Below are positions 1 to 8,021 of a stretch of 64,000 nt of DNA, piece after piece. Position numbers and translations under genes: made by a program. The stretch is taken from positions 62,001 through 126,000 of the forward strand of contig NZ_BMWB01000016.1 in assembly GCF_014651015.1 (NCBI RefSeq). The letters run 5' to 3'. The notes beneath the pieces are model-generated. The model ran no database searches. It saw nothing but the letters and a program-made list of their open reading frames with translations, and had not been told where the DNA came from. Every line of letters starts with the position of its first letter. The first letter of the stretch is position 1. This DNA is from Streptomyces xantholiticus (lineage in GTDB: Bacteria > Actinomycetota > Actinomycetes > Streptomycetales > Streptomycetaceae).

Positions 1-465
1 CATGGCGGTCTCGGTCGAGGCGTCCTCGCTCAGGTCGTAGCGAGCGAGCTCGTTGTTGTCGGCCTGGTTGACGACGCGGATGAACGCGTTGCGCACCTGG
101 CCGAAGGACTGGCCGCGGCTCTCGCCCTCGTGGATCGAGACCGGGAAGACGATCTTGTCGACGTCGGTCGGGACCGAGGCCAGATTGACCTTGATCTGCT
201 CGTCGTCGCCCTCGCCCTCACCGGTGAGGTTGTCACCGGTGTGCTCGACGGAGCCGTCGGGGCTCTTGAGGTTGTTGAAGAACACGAAGTGCTGGTCGGT
301 CAGGACCTTTCCGTTCGCGTCCACCAGCAGGGCGCTGGCGTCCAGGTCGAAGTCCGTCCCGGTGGTGCTGCGGACGTCCCAGCCGAGGCCCACGACGACC
401 GCGGAAAGGCCCGGGGCCTCCTTGCTGAGCGAGACGTTGCCGCCCTTGGAAAGGCTGACACCCAT
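1..465 (-). CDS. terD: TerD family stress protein, 3' end cut by the window
   Basis: The 155 visible codons begin MGVSLSKGGNVSLSK and run through the TerD fold, including the DFDLDAS and DANGKV segments and a GEGEGDDEQI stretch typical of the calcium-binding family (tellurite resistance/general stress proteins such as TerD, TerE and CABP). Full-length family members are about 190 residues, so roughly 35 residues lie outside the window. The ATG at 465 is the family start. The call is certain at family level. Which TerD paralogue this is cannot be told, because Streptomyces genomes usually carry several. Confidence 0.95.
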   Translation of the reverse strand, partial: MGVSLSKGGNVSLSKEAPGLSAVVVGLGWDVRSTTGTDFDLDASALLVDANGKVLTDQHFVFFNNLKSPDGSVEHTGDNLTGEGEGDDEQIKVNLASVPTDVDKIVFPVSIHEGESRGQSFGQVRNAFIRVVNQADNNELARYDLSEDASTETAM

Positions 466-752
466 GGAAATCCCCTGCGCAATCCGGCGCGGGCCACGCC
501 ACTTGACGATTTCTTTGCCCGACCGGACAACGACGCTGCCCCCATTTCGGTTCCCCGCCCGTCGAATCACCGGTCAGAACGGCGGTCGCGGTCGCCCGAC
601 AGGGGAGTCGTCCCGCCCACGGTTCACGAACGGGCCGGTCGTGCCCTCCTCGTCACAAAAGAGGTTGTCGTACTCCACGAGCTCCACGAGCTCCACGAGA
701 AACTCGGCGAACTCCTCGCCGCCCCGTTGCGTATCTTCGGCGGGACGGAGGC

Positions 753-1295
753 TCAGACCCTGTCGAGCGGCCGGTGCGGCTCTGCCGGCAGGCGCACCGT
801 GATCGTGTCGCCGGGCAGCACCACGCCGCCTTCGACGACGACGCTCATGATCCCGGCCTTCCGCACGAGGTTCCCGGCCTCGTCGCGGCCGACGACCTGC
901 TTCAGCAGCCCGGCCTGGAAGATGTCGATCTGCAGACAGGGATTGCGCCGACCCGTGACTTCCACGACCGCCTCGTCGCCGATGTGCAGCCGTGTCCCGA
1001 CGGGCAGACCGAGCAGGTCCATGCCGCGGGTGGTGACGTTCTCCCCGAGGTCACCGGGCTTCACCTCGAACCCCTCCGCACCGACCTCGGCGAACAGCTC
1101 CTCGTGTATGAGGTGCACCTGACGCAGATTGGGCTGCGTGGGGTCCTGAACCACCCGCGAGCGGTGCTTGACCGTGACCCCGGCGTGTACATCCCCCTCC
1201 ACACCGAGCCCGGCGAGCAATGTGATGCGGTCCCGGTTGCCCTTGGTGAACGAGTATTCCCTGTTGCTGCTGACCGCCGTTACCGTCCCGCTCAT
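753..1295 (-). CDS. MOSC domain-containing protein
   Basis: A 180-residue protein with a single MOSC (molybdenum cofactor sulfurase C-terminal) domain. Visible features are GVEGDVHAG near residue 33, then the GENVTTRG and LGLPVGTRL segments, VTGRRNPCLQI with the conserved cysteine near residue 124, and a C-terminal VVLPGD. MOSC proteins bind sulfur or pterin-type cofactors (YiiM/YuaD-like), but the substrate here is unknown. An ATG at 1322 is in frame, but the GAGGAGGGG ribosome-binding site lies between it and the ATG at 1295, so the later start is preferred. It follows no obvious operon partner. Confidence 0.9.
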   Translation of the reverse strand: MSGTVTAVSSNREYSFTKGNRDRITLLAGLGVEGDVHAGVTVKHRSRVVQDPTQPNLRQVHLIHEELFAEVGAEGFEVKPGDLGENVTTRGMDLLGLPVGTRLHIGDEAVVEVTGRRNPCLQIDIFQAGLLKQVVGRDEAGNLVRKAGIMSVVVEGGVVLPGDTITVRLPAEPHRPLDRV

Positions 1296-1560
1296 CGGCG
1301 GAACCCCCCTCCTCGTCGGCAAGATCCCCCGTGAGCCTCATGCTCATGGGCTCAGAGGCAGTTCGGGCGCCGGCCCGGTCTCCTGCATGGTGTCCCGAGG
1401 GGGAAGGCCGGGTCGCGGCCGGCTCCCTCAACCGAAGGTGGCCCGCTCATGCCAGAAAGTCGTGGAGTCCACGTCGCCGGGGATCCCGAGGCCACTACCC
1501 TGGACGGGCTTTTGGCGATGGACGAAGTGTCCCGCGTGCACGTTCGAGCGCGGCCCCTCG

Positions 1561-1760
1561 TCACGGGGCGGACCGGCCGGACGGGCTGGGTCGCTGGGGG
1601 TGTGGGTCGGCGACGCTTGCTGTGGTTGCTGTACTTCGCTGCTGTACATCCTGGGCGGCTTGGTGGGCCGCGGCGAGGTTGTCGCGGCTGATCAGGGTGT
1701 CGGGGTGGGTGTGCCGAGGACCTGCTCGCATTGGGCGAGGGTGGCCTCGTACCTGCGCCC
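1561..1760 (-). pseudogene. Remnant of a tetratricopeptide (NB-ARC/TPR-type) gene
   Basis: Read on the minus strand, this stretch first gives a TPR-like segment (GRRYEATLAQCEQVLGTP). After a one-base shift it continues HPDTLISRDNLAAAHQAAQ to a TGA at 1561. The pattern YE.TLA.CE.VLG..HPDTL.SR.NLA.A is the repeat signature of the large actinobacterial TPR proteins. The shift falls in the C/G run near 1702-1714, consistent with loss of one C. Only the last repeat or so survives, and the 5' part is gone. The rest of the 1323-2017 gap shows no convincing gene. Confidence 0.6.
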
Positions 1761-1829
1761 ATTCGGGGGACAGCTGCTGTCAGCTTGCCCAATTCCGTGG
1801 TAAGCGCCTTCCGGCTCGTCGCACGGATG

Positions 1830-2017
1830 AGTGACGGCCAGTCAGCTCAACATTTTTTCTTGCATTCTTTGATGCATATTGATTGATTCCGGCGACATCA
1901 CCTGGGTGAATCGCAACGGGGGTTGGGGGTCTGCTTAATATGCCGCCGACAGGCGAAGCGATTCCGTTCGACGAGGAACGTCCGGACGTCACCACCCCCA
2001 CAGGAGTTGACTCCTCG
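1830..2017 (+). promoter_or_regulatory. AT-rich leader/promoter region of the ice-binding protein gene
   Basis: This stretch is strikingly AT-rich for the window (T-run near 1851, then ATGCATATTGATTGATT around 1872) and precedes the ice-binding-fold gene. A CAGGAG at 2001-2006 is a plausible ribosome-binding site for the ATG at 2018. No specific promoter boxes can be assigned with confidence. Confidence 0.4.
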
Positions 2018-3343
2018 ATGACACTGAATATTTCCGATGCGCCGCATCGGCGCACAATGACGGCTTGGATCGCGGGGGTACTCACCCTGCTGGTCGCCTT
2101 TGCCGTGGTCGCACTGACGCCTACACGGGCGAATGCAGCAACACCTGTAGATCTGGGTACCGCGGATAGCTTCGCGGTACTGGCCGGCGCGGAGGTCACC
2201 AACACCGGGCCCTCAGTGGTCACTGGAGACGTCGGAGTGCATCCGGGGACGTCCATCTCCGGATTCCCGCCCGGTACGGTCAACGGGACTTTGCACTCCG
2301 GGGATACTGTGGCTGAACAAGCCAAGACCGACCTGGTCGCGGCCTACAACGACGCCGCCGGGCAGGCATCAAATGGCGCCCTTCCTCCGGATGCCGGTGG
2401 CTTGACGCTGGTTCCGGGCGTCTACACCGCCTCTTCAAGTCTCGGGCTCACCGGCACCCTCACCCTGGATGCCCAGGGCGACCCGAACGCAGTGTGGGTG
2501 TTCCAGGTCGGTTCGACGCTGACGACGGCGAGCAACAGCAGCGTGTCCCTCATCAACGGCGCATCGCCGTGCAATGTGTTCTGGCAGATCGGCAGCTCGG
2601 CCACCCTTGGCACCGGCACCACCTTCGTGGGCACGATCATGGCCAAGGCAGCGATCACCGTAACGACGGGAGCGACCATCGACGGCCGCGCGCTGGCCGA
2701 GGTCGAGGCCGTGACGCTGGACACCAACCGGATCACCAGGCCGGAGTGTGCGGGCAGCACGACCACAACCACCGGTGACGCTGCGACCGGTGATGCCGCG
2801 ACCGGTGATGCCGCGACCGGTGACGCTGCGACCGGTGATGCCGCGACCGGTGACGCTGCGACCGGTGATGCCGCGACCGGTGATGCCGCGACCGGTGACG
2901 CTGCGACCGGTGATGCCGCAACCGGTGACGCTGCGACCGGTGATGCCGCAACCGGTGACGCTGCGACCGGTGATGCCGCAACCGGTGACGCTGCGACCGG
3001 TGATGCCGCAACCGGTGACGCTGCGACCGGTGACGACGGCGGATACCACGACGGCGGATACCACGACGGCGGATACCACGACGGCGGATACCACGACGGC
3101 GGATACCACGACGGCGGATACCACGACGGCGGATACGACCACGGCGGGTACCACGACGGCGGGTACCACGACGGCGGGTACCACGACGGCGATACGGCGA
3201 GAAGCCCGGGAATCCCGGCAAGCGCGAGGGAAAGCGCAGGGTGCACAAATGCCCGTTCAACGCTGAGCGAGTTGTTCCCCCGCCTATCGGCGGGACCAGT
3301 GGGTCCCGCGTGGGCTCACTCGGCGGAGTGCGCGCACGGGTAG
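2018..3343 (+). CDS. Secreted ice-binding-family (DUF3494) protein with repetitive tail
   Basis: Residues 1-45 carry a cytosolic leader, a hydrophobic segment (WIAGVLTLLVAFAVVAL) and an ANAA signal-peptidase site. Then follows a DUF3494 beta-solenoid domain of about 200 residues (ATPVDLGTADSFAVLAGAEVTNTG start; WVFQVGSTL; NVFWQIGSSATLGTGTTFVGTIMA; LDTNRIT end). The C-terminal 150 residues are low-complexity: 17 GDAAT units and 10 DGGYH-type units, each encoded by a 15-bp repeat. Many actinobacterial members are exported surface or biofilm proteins rather than true antifreezes. The frame used after the repeats is doubtful (see findings): the last 50 residues look non-coding in this frame, while a Lys/Gly-rich tail is visible in another. 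Confidence 0.8.
   Translation: MTLNISDAPHRRTMTAWIAGVLTLLVAFAVVALTPTRANAATPVDLGTADSFAVLAGAEVTNTGPSVVTGDVGVHPGTSISGFPPGTVNGTLHSGDTVAEQAKTDLVAAYNDAAGQASNGALPPDAGGLTLVPGVYTASSSLGLTGTLTLDAQGDPNAVWVFQVGSTLTTASNSSVSLINGASPCNVFWQIGSSATLGTGTTFVGTIMAKAAITVTTGATIDGRALAEVEAVTLDTNRITRPECAGSTTTTTGDAATGDAATGDAATGDAATGDAATGDAATGDAATGDAATGDAATGDAATGDAATGDAATGDAATGDAATGDAATGDAATGDAATGDDGGYHDGGYHDGGYHDGGYHDGGYHDGGYHDGGYDHGGYHDGGYHDGGYHDGDTARSPGIPASARESAGCTNARSTLSELFPRLSAGPVGPAWAHSAECAHG
2774..3028 (+). repeat. 17 x 15-bp tandem repeat (GGTGAYGCYGCRACC)
   Basis: Seventeen consecutive units of 15 bp, with only silent alternation GAC/GAT, GCT/GCC and GCG/GCA, encode (GDAAT)17 inside the ice-binding protein tail. 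Two unit variants mostly alternate, which suggests expansion by duplication of a 30-bp pair. Copy number is likely to vary between strains. Confidence 0.95.
3035..3184 (+). repeat. 10 x 15-bp tandem repeat (GACGGCGGATACCAC)
   Basis: Ten units directly follow the first repeat block and encode (DGGYH)n, with one swapped DH pair at 3137-3142. The last three units carry GGGTAC instead of GGATAC. The reading frame is open in more than one phase here. Confidence 0.95.
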
Positions 3344-3370
3344 TCGACCCCACACACGAGTGGGGTCGAC
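3343..3370 (+). terminator. Hairpin downstream of the ice-binding gene
   Basis: Perfect 10-bp inverted repeat GTCGACCCCA / TGGGGTCGAC with an 8-base loop, starting at the stop codon of the ice-binding ORF. It is not followed by a T-run, as is common for Streptomyces terminators. Confidence 0.6.
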
Positions 3371-3490
3371 TGGCGCGCGTCGGATCGTCGTCGATTCCGT
3401 CGCGCGCCCGCCCGCGGAAGCAGGAGAAGTAGATGCGAGCAGTCGGGATGGGAAGGGCCGGGTGGGTCCGTGTTGGGCGGCGTTGAATCG

Positions 3491-4201
3491 ATGAATGTGA
3501 AGGAATCGCAGCGGACCGACGCTGAGCCGGCAGCACAGGACGGTGGCGGGGGACCGCGTATGACTCATGACATTTCTGGGCCACCCCGCCTGCTGACCGC
3601 GGGAACGGGGGCCGCGGTGGCCCTCTGCCTTGCAGTGGCTCTGGCCCATGTGCTCCTGGTGTTTCTGCACGTGGCGCCTCCGAATGCCATCTCGAAGGCG
3701 TACAGCCGACAGATCGACGCCTGGGTCCGGCCCGTGTTCGAGCAGAACTGGCGGCTCTTCGCCCCGAATCCGCAGTGGGTCAACCGGCAGATTTCGGCGA
3801 GGACCAAGCGGACAGCGCCGGACGGCACCACACGGGTGAGCGGTTGGATCGATCTGACCGTCAGGGACAATTCCGCCGTCAAGCACAACGTCTTCCCGAG
3901 CCATACGGCACAGAACATGCTGCGCCAGGCTTGGAATGCCTACCTCAAGACGCACGGCGGCAACGACGAGCCGCGCTCCCACCGTGCTGTGATGATCGAG
4001 AAGTATCTGCGCAACATCGCAGCGGACCGTGTCGCCGCCCAACGTGGCGGCACCTTCGACTCCATCCAATTGCGGGTCATCACGCAGCCCATCCCCGCGC
4101 CCCGCGCAGCGGGCGGTTTCCGGCCGGCCGCTGCGGCATCGACGCGTGCTGAAACCCGGTATCTGCCTTGGTGGAAGGTGTCGTCGCATGGAACGGACTG
4201 A
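3491..4201 (+). CDS. DUF5819 family protein
   Basis: A 236-residue protein with a short cytosolic N-terminus, one membrane segment (about residues 38-58, GAAVALCLAVALAHVLLVFL) and an extracytoplasmic domain containing the conserved core FEQNWRLFAPNPQ. This is the DUF5819 signature. The gene overlaps the downstream HTTM gene by 14 bp, so the two are translationally coupled and probably act together. The function of the pair is unknown. In-frame alternatives are GTG 3470 and ATG 3560. The latter has GGGGGA in front and would still leave the membrane segment intact. Confidence 0.8.
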   Translation: MNVKESQRTDAEPAAQDGGGGPRMTHDISGPPRLLTAGTGAAVALCLAVALAHVLLVFLHVAPPNAISKAYSRQIDAWVRPVFEQNWRLFAPNPQWVNRQISARTKRTAPDGTTRVSGWIDLTVRDNSAVKHNVFPSHTAQNMLRQAWNAYLKTHGGNDEPRSHRAVMIEKYLRNIAADRVAAQRGGTFDSIQLRVITQPIPAPRAAGGFRPAAAASTRAETRYLPWWKVSSHGTD

Positions 4202-5318
4202 GCAGGCACCGGTCCCAGCGCCCACACCGCCCCCACGCACCACCGAACCGGCGGCCGTGCGGATGTCGCAGCGCGTGCTCGACCAGGTCCATGCGTTCCT
4301 CGTCCTCCTGACCGAGCGGCCGGTCTCCTTGTATGCGGCGGCGATGCTGCGCATCGGGTACGGGCTGCTCTATCTCGTTTTCCTGCTCCGCGAGTTTCCA
4401 CACCGCGACGAGATCTGGGGCCCCGGTTCACCGTGGACGCCCGCGCTGGCCAGGCAGATGTTCGACCAGAGCGGGTGGGTCAGCGTCCTCACCCTGTCCG
4501 ACAGCCGGGTGTACTTCGAGGTCTGCTACGCCGTCGCTCTCGTCACGTGTGCGCTGTTCCTGTTGGGCTGGCGTACCCGGGCGATGTCCGTGCTGTTCGC
4601 GGTCGTGGTGGTGTCGTTCCACGCCAGGGCGATCTTCATGGCGGACGGCGGGGACAATCTCATGGTCCTCATGGCCGTCTACCTCGTCTTCACCGCGTGC
4701 GGCCGGCGCTGGTCCCTCGACGCGCGAAGGACCCGGCTCCAGGCGTCGGCGGGCAAGACGGCAGGCCGGCTCGGCGGCGGTCTCCGGCACCAGCTCGATG
4801 ACGCCCGTATCATCTTGATCACTGTGCTGCACAACTGCGGCATGTTCGTCATCGCCGCCCAGGTCTGCTTCCTCTACGGATGCGCGGGCCTGTACAAGGT
4901 GCAGGGCGTCAAGTGGGGCGATGGCACCGCCCTCCACTACATCCTGAACATCGACCTGTTCCGGCCCTGGCCTGAGTTGTCCCAGATGATCGACGGCCAT
5001 CACGTGCTGATTGCAGTCGTTGGCTATCTGACGGTGCTGGTGCAGGTCGCCTTTCCGTTTGTCCTGTTCGGCAGGCTCAAATACCCGGTCCTGGTCCTGT
5101 TGCTGGGCATGCACGTGAATATCGCGGTGGTCATGGGACTGCCGATCTTCTCCGGCGCGATGATCGTCGCGGACGCCGTGTTCCTGCCGGACCGCTTCTA
5201 CCGCGCCGTGGGACGGCTGTGGCGGCGCACCGTACAGCGCACAGGTGGCACGGCAGCGGGAGCCTCGTCCGGGACAGCACCCGCCGCCGTACCGTCGCAG
5301 CCCCGACCCGCCAGCTGA
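4188..5318 (+). CDS. HTTM domain membrane protein
   Basis: A 376-residue polytopic membrane protein with the HTTM (horizontally transferred transmembrane) domain related to vitamin-K-dependent gamma-carboxylase. Recognisable parts are SLYAAAMLRIGYGLLYLVFLLREF, HARAIFMADGGDNLM, CFLYGCAGLYKVQGVKWGDGTALHYIL and the HVNIAVVMGLPIFSGAMI helix. At least six hydrophobic helices are visible. The ATG at 4188 lies inside the DUF5819 gene and gives the family-length product. The pairing with DUF5819 is recurrent in actinobacteria, but its substrate has not been established. Confidence 0.88.
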   Translation: MERTEQAPVPAPTPPPRTTEPAAVRMSQRVLDQVHAFLVLLTERPVSLYAAAMLRIGYGLLYLVFLLREFPHRDEIWGPGSPWTPALARQMFDQSGWVSVLTLSDSRVYFEVCYAVALVTCALFLLGWRTRAMSVLFAVVVVSFHARAIFMADGGDNLMVLMAVYLVFTACGRRWSLDARRTRLQASAGKTAGRLGGGLRHQLDDARIILITVLHNCGMFVIAAQVCFLYGCAGLYKVQGVKWGDGTALHYILNIDLFRPWPELSQMIDGHHVLIAVVGYLTVLVQVAFPFVLFGRLKYPVLVLLLGMHVNIAVVMGLPIFSGAMIVADAVFLPDRFYRAVGRLWRRTVQRTGGTAAGASSGTAPAAVPSQPRPAS

Positions 5319-5604
5319 GGCAAAGCCGCGTCTTGTCGAATTTTCGCGGGACCTGCGAGGTTCCCCGCTTCGCCGGTAGCCGCCGGTGCGCCGACAGGTT
5401 CCGTCCAGTTGGATCAGGGTCAGGGGCGCTGGGTGTGGCAGGGGCCGGCGTGCTTCGAGTGCTCGACCCATGACCCTCGGGCCATCTACCTATATGGGCG
5501 TCGGCGTAGCAAGAGTGGTTGAGAGTGCGCCGGTGGAGCGTCGTCTGGGAGCGGAATCTCAAGATCTTCTCCCAAATTTCTCCCGGGAGGGCTCCAGAAA
5601 CCAC

Positions 5605-5641
5605 TCAAGGGCTTGATCCTCAGTGAGGACCAAGCCCTTGA
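5605..5641 (-). terminator. Terminator of tRNA-Pro
   Basis: Inverted repeat TCAAGGGCTTG / CAAGCCCTTGA (11 bp) with a further inner TCCTC/GAGGA stem, 17 bases beyond the 3' end of the tRNA on the minus strand. The rest of 5319-5604 shows no gene. Confidence 0.75.
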
Positions 5642-5657
5642 CCTGGTGTTTCAGCTG

Positions 5658-5731
5658 TCGGGGTGGCGGGATTTGAACCCACGACCTCTTCGTCCCGAAC
5701 GAAGCGCGCTGCCAAGCTGCGCTACACCCCG
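5658..5731 (-). tRNA. tRNA-Pro (CGG)
   Basis: On the minus strand a 74-nt cloverleaf is readable: acceptor CGGGGTG paired with CACCCCG, discriminator A, anticodon stem CTTCG/CGAAG with loop TTCGGGA (anticodon CGG), and T-loop GGTTCAAATCC. CCA is not encoded. tRNA-Pro genes are used as integration sites by pSAM2-type elements elsewhere, but no second copy of the tRNA 3' end is seen in this window. Confidence 0.97.
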
Positions 5732-5837
5732 ATGTCGCCGGTGTCCCGGCGACATCGATTACTTTAGCCCACCCGCGGCCGGAGACGAAATCCGGTTTCT
5801 GCCAGGCCGACCGGCCCCACAGCCGCATGAGGCTTGG

Positions 5838-6776
5838 TCAGTCGCGCGGGGCCAGGGTGAGGAGGGTCGCCTCCGGTGGGCAGGCGAAGCGGACCGGGGT
5901 GTAGCGGTTGGTGCCGCAGCCGGCGGAGACGTGGAGGTAGGAGACGTTCCCCTCGGCCCGGTGGGTGGAGAGGCCCTTGACCCGGTCCGTGTCCAGGTCG
6001 CAGTTGGTGACCAGGGCACCGTAGAAGGGGATGCAGAGCTGGCCGCCGTGGGTGTGTCCCGCGAGGATCAGGGGGTAGCCGTCGGCGGTGAAGGCGTCGA
6101 GGCTGCGCAGGTAGGGGGCGTGGACCACGGCCAGGGAGAGGTCCGCGTCCTTCTCGGGGCCGCCGAGGACCTTGTCGTAGCGATCTCGTTTGATGTGCGG
6201 GTCGTCGAGGCCGGTGAACGCGATCTCGTAGCCGTCGAGCTTGAGCCGGCCGCGGGTGTTCGTCAGGTCCAGCCATCCGGCGGCGTCGAACGCGTCGCGC
6301 ATGCCTTCCCACGGGTTGTGGACGGCGCCGACGGCCGGGGCGTTGCCGTTGAGGCCGTGCCGGCCCTGGGCCTTTTCGAGGAGGTAGCGGGCAGGGTTGC
6401 GGAGCTTGGGTCCGTAGTAGTCGTTGGAGCCGAAGACGTAGACGCCGGGGATCTCCATCAGCGGGCCGAGCGCGTCCAGGACCTCCGGCACGCCCTTCGG
6501 GTCGGAGAGGTTGTCGCCCGTGTTGACGACGAAGTCGGGGCGCAGGCCGGCCAGCGACTGGAGCCAGGCCCGCTTCTTGCGCTGGCCGCCCACCATGTGG
6601 ATGTCGGAGACCTGGAGCACCCGCAAGGGCCGCATCCCGCGCGGCAGCACCGGCACGGTCACCCGTCGCAGCCGGTACGAGCGGGCCTCGATGCCCGCTG
6701 CGTAGACGAGGCCGGCGGCTCCGGCCGCCGTGATTCCTGCCGTGATCTTCAGGGGGAGCCCGTAGCGTGCACGCAT
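5838..6776 (-). CDS. Metallophosphoesterase (YkuE-like)
   Basis: A 312-residue calcineurin-like phosphoesterase with an N-terminal membrane anchor (residues 9-28). The metal-binding motifs are in order: VSDIHMVG (D-x-H), VNTGDN, FGSNDYY (the GNH block with the Asn kept), VVHAPY and AGHTHGGQ. Members act on phospholipid or nucleotide phosphoesters at the membrane, but the substrate here is unknown. It is the last of a minus-strand run with the two mannosyltransferases upstream (22 bp gap). The ATG at 6776 fits the family start. Confidence 0.92.
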   Translation of the reverse strand: MRARYGLPLKITAGITAAGAAGLVYAAGIEARSYRLRRVTVPVLPRGMRPLRVLQVSDIHMVGGQRKKRAWLQSLAGLRPDFVVNTGDNLSDPKGVPEVLDALGPLMEIPGVYVFGSNDYYGPKLRNPARYLLEKAQGRHGLNGNAPAVGAVHNPWEGMRDAFDAAGWLDLTNTRGRLKLDGYEIAFTGLDDPHIKRDRYDKVLGGPEKDADLSLAVVHAPYLRSLDAFTADGYPLILAGHTHGGQLCIPFYGALVTNCDLDTDRVKGLSTHRAEGNVSYLHVSAGCGTNRYTPVRFACPPEATLLTLAPRD

Positions 6777-6797
6777 GTGTCCATCGTCGCAGACCTG

Positions 6798-8021
6798 TCA
6801 GGGGCGGGACGGCAGTGCGAGGGCTTGCGTTCGGGCATTGCGCAAGGGCAGTGCGAGGAAGAGGCCCAGTGCGATCCAGAGGTAGGTGTTGCCGCCGAGG
6901 AACCCGTCGATGCCGGACGAGTCCTTGCTCCACAGCCACACAATGCTGCTGCACAGTACGACGGGCAGCGCGACCGCCCAGGTCAGCTGCCTGCGGCGGT
7001 CCGGCCCGTCTGGTGCGCGAAGTGCGGCGTCGGCGAGCACCACGAGTGCCGGCACCAGCCAGACCAGGTGGTGCACCCAGGTGACCGGACTGATCAGGCA
7101 GGCGAGGATGCCGGTCAGCGCGAAGCCGGCGGCGTGGTCGCCGGCCGCGGTCGCGCGGCGGACCCGTGCGGCCCATACGGCGAGCAGGACGATCACGCCG
7201 ACCGCCCAGATCCCGCGGCTCGGCTCGTACGGCTCCGAGAGCCGGGCCAGCAGCCCCTGCCAGGACTGGTTGGAGACGTAGGCGAGCGAGCCGACCCGGT
7301 CGGTGTCCCACAACGCCTCGGTCCAGTAGGCCCGCGAGGCGTCCGGGGCGATCCATGCGGCCAGGCCCGTGGCGCCGAGCGCGACGGCGGTGGCTGTCGC
7401 GGCGGCGCGTGGACGCCCGGTGATGAGCAGGTGGCCGATGAACACGGCCGGCGTGAGCTTGATCGCGGCCGCGAGACCGATGCCGATGCCTGCGTACCGG
7501 GACGCCCTGCCGCCGGCCAGCAGCCGGGCGTCGGCGAGGACGAGCGCCAGCAGCAGCAGATTGACCTGGCCGAAGCTGACGGTGTCGCGGACCGGTTCGA
7601 GCAGGGCGAAGGCGCACCCGGTCAGGGCGAGGGCGTACCAGGGCGTCCAGCCCTGTCGTCGCACGACCGGGCCTGCGGTCCAGCGGAGGATCACGGCAGC
7701 CGCGGCGACGTTGAACAGCACACTGAACGCGACGGCGCTCTGCCAGTCGATCAGCCGCATCGGCAGCATGCACAGGGCGGCGAACGGCGGATAGGTGAAG
7801 CCGTAGTGGCTGCCCGGCACGACGTAGTCGTAGAGCGCGCCGCCGCCCGCCCAGTGGTGGACGGTCCCGTAGTAGACGCCGAGGTCGAACCAGCCGCGGT
7901 GCAGCGGAACCGTCGCGAGGAACAGCACGACGGCGGCGGCCAGTGCGACGACCAGGAGAAGCCGTCCGCGAGTGGTCGTGGGCCACCGCCATGTGGCCTC
8001 GGTCGTGTCCAGCTGTGTCAT
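6798..8021 (-). CDS. Glycosyltransferase family 87, alpha-(1-2)-mannosyltransferase-like
   Basis: A 407-residue polytopic membrane protein (about ten helices) of the GT87 family. The first extracytoplasmic loop WFDLGVYYGTVHHWAGGGALYDY contains the family's acidic residue, followed by YGFTYPPFAAL. Family enzymes such as PimE use polyprenyl-phosphate-mannose to extend lipoglycans on the outer face of the membrane. The start ATG at 8021 overlaps the stop of the upstream mptB-like gene (ATGA), so the two are coupled. The acceptor is unknown. Confidence 0.88.
   Translation of the reverse strand: MTQLDTTEATWRWPTTTRGRLLLVVALAAAVVLFLATVPLHRGWFDLGVYYGTVHHWAGGGALYDYVVPGSHYGFTYPPFAALCMLPMRLIDWQSAVAFSVLFNVAAAAVILRWTAGPVVRRQGWTPWYALALTGCAFALLEPVRDTVSFGQVNLLLLALVLADARLLAGGRASRYAGIGIGLAAAIKLTPAVFIGHLLITGRPRAAATATAVALGATGLAAWIAPDASRAYWTEALWDTDRVGSLAYVSNQSWQGLLARLSEPYEPSRGIWAVGVIVLLAVWAARVRRATAAGDHAAGFALTGILACLISPVTWVHHLVWLVPALVVLADAALRAPDGPDRRRQLTWAVALPVVLCSSIVWLWSKDSSGIDGFLGGNTYLWIALGLFLALPLRNARTQALALPSRP

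Noticed and set aside
1449..1691. 80-codon plus-strand ORF with a reasonable N-terminus
   Set aside because: Its second half lies opposite the recognisable TPR remnant, and no homologous family or ribosome-binding site is evident.
2774..3184. Regular repeats resembling a CRISPR array
   Set aside because: Units of 15 bp are contiguous without spacers and encode protein repeats inside a secreted protein; no cas genes nearby.
5658..5731. tRNA-Pro as attachment site of the element
   Set aside because: No second copy of the tRNA 3' end occurs at the element's other side, the recombinase is of the serine type, and the real junctions are at 9825 and 30290.
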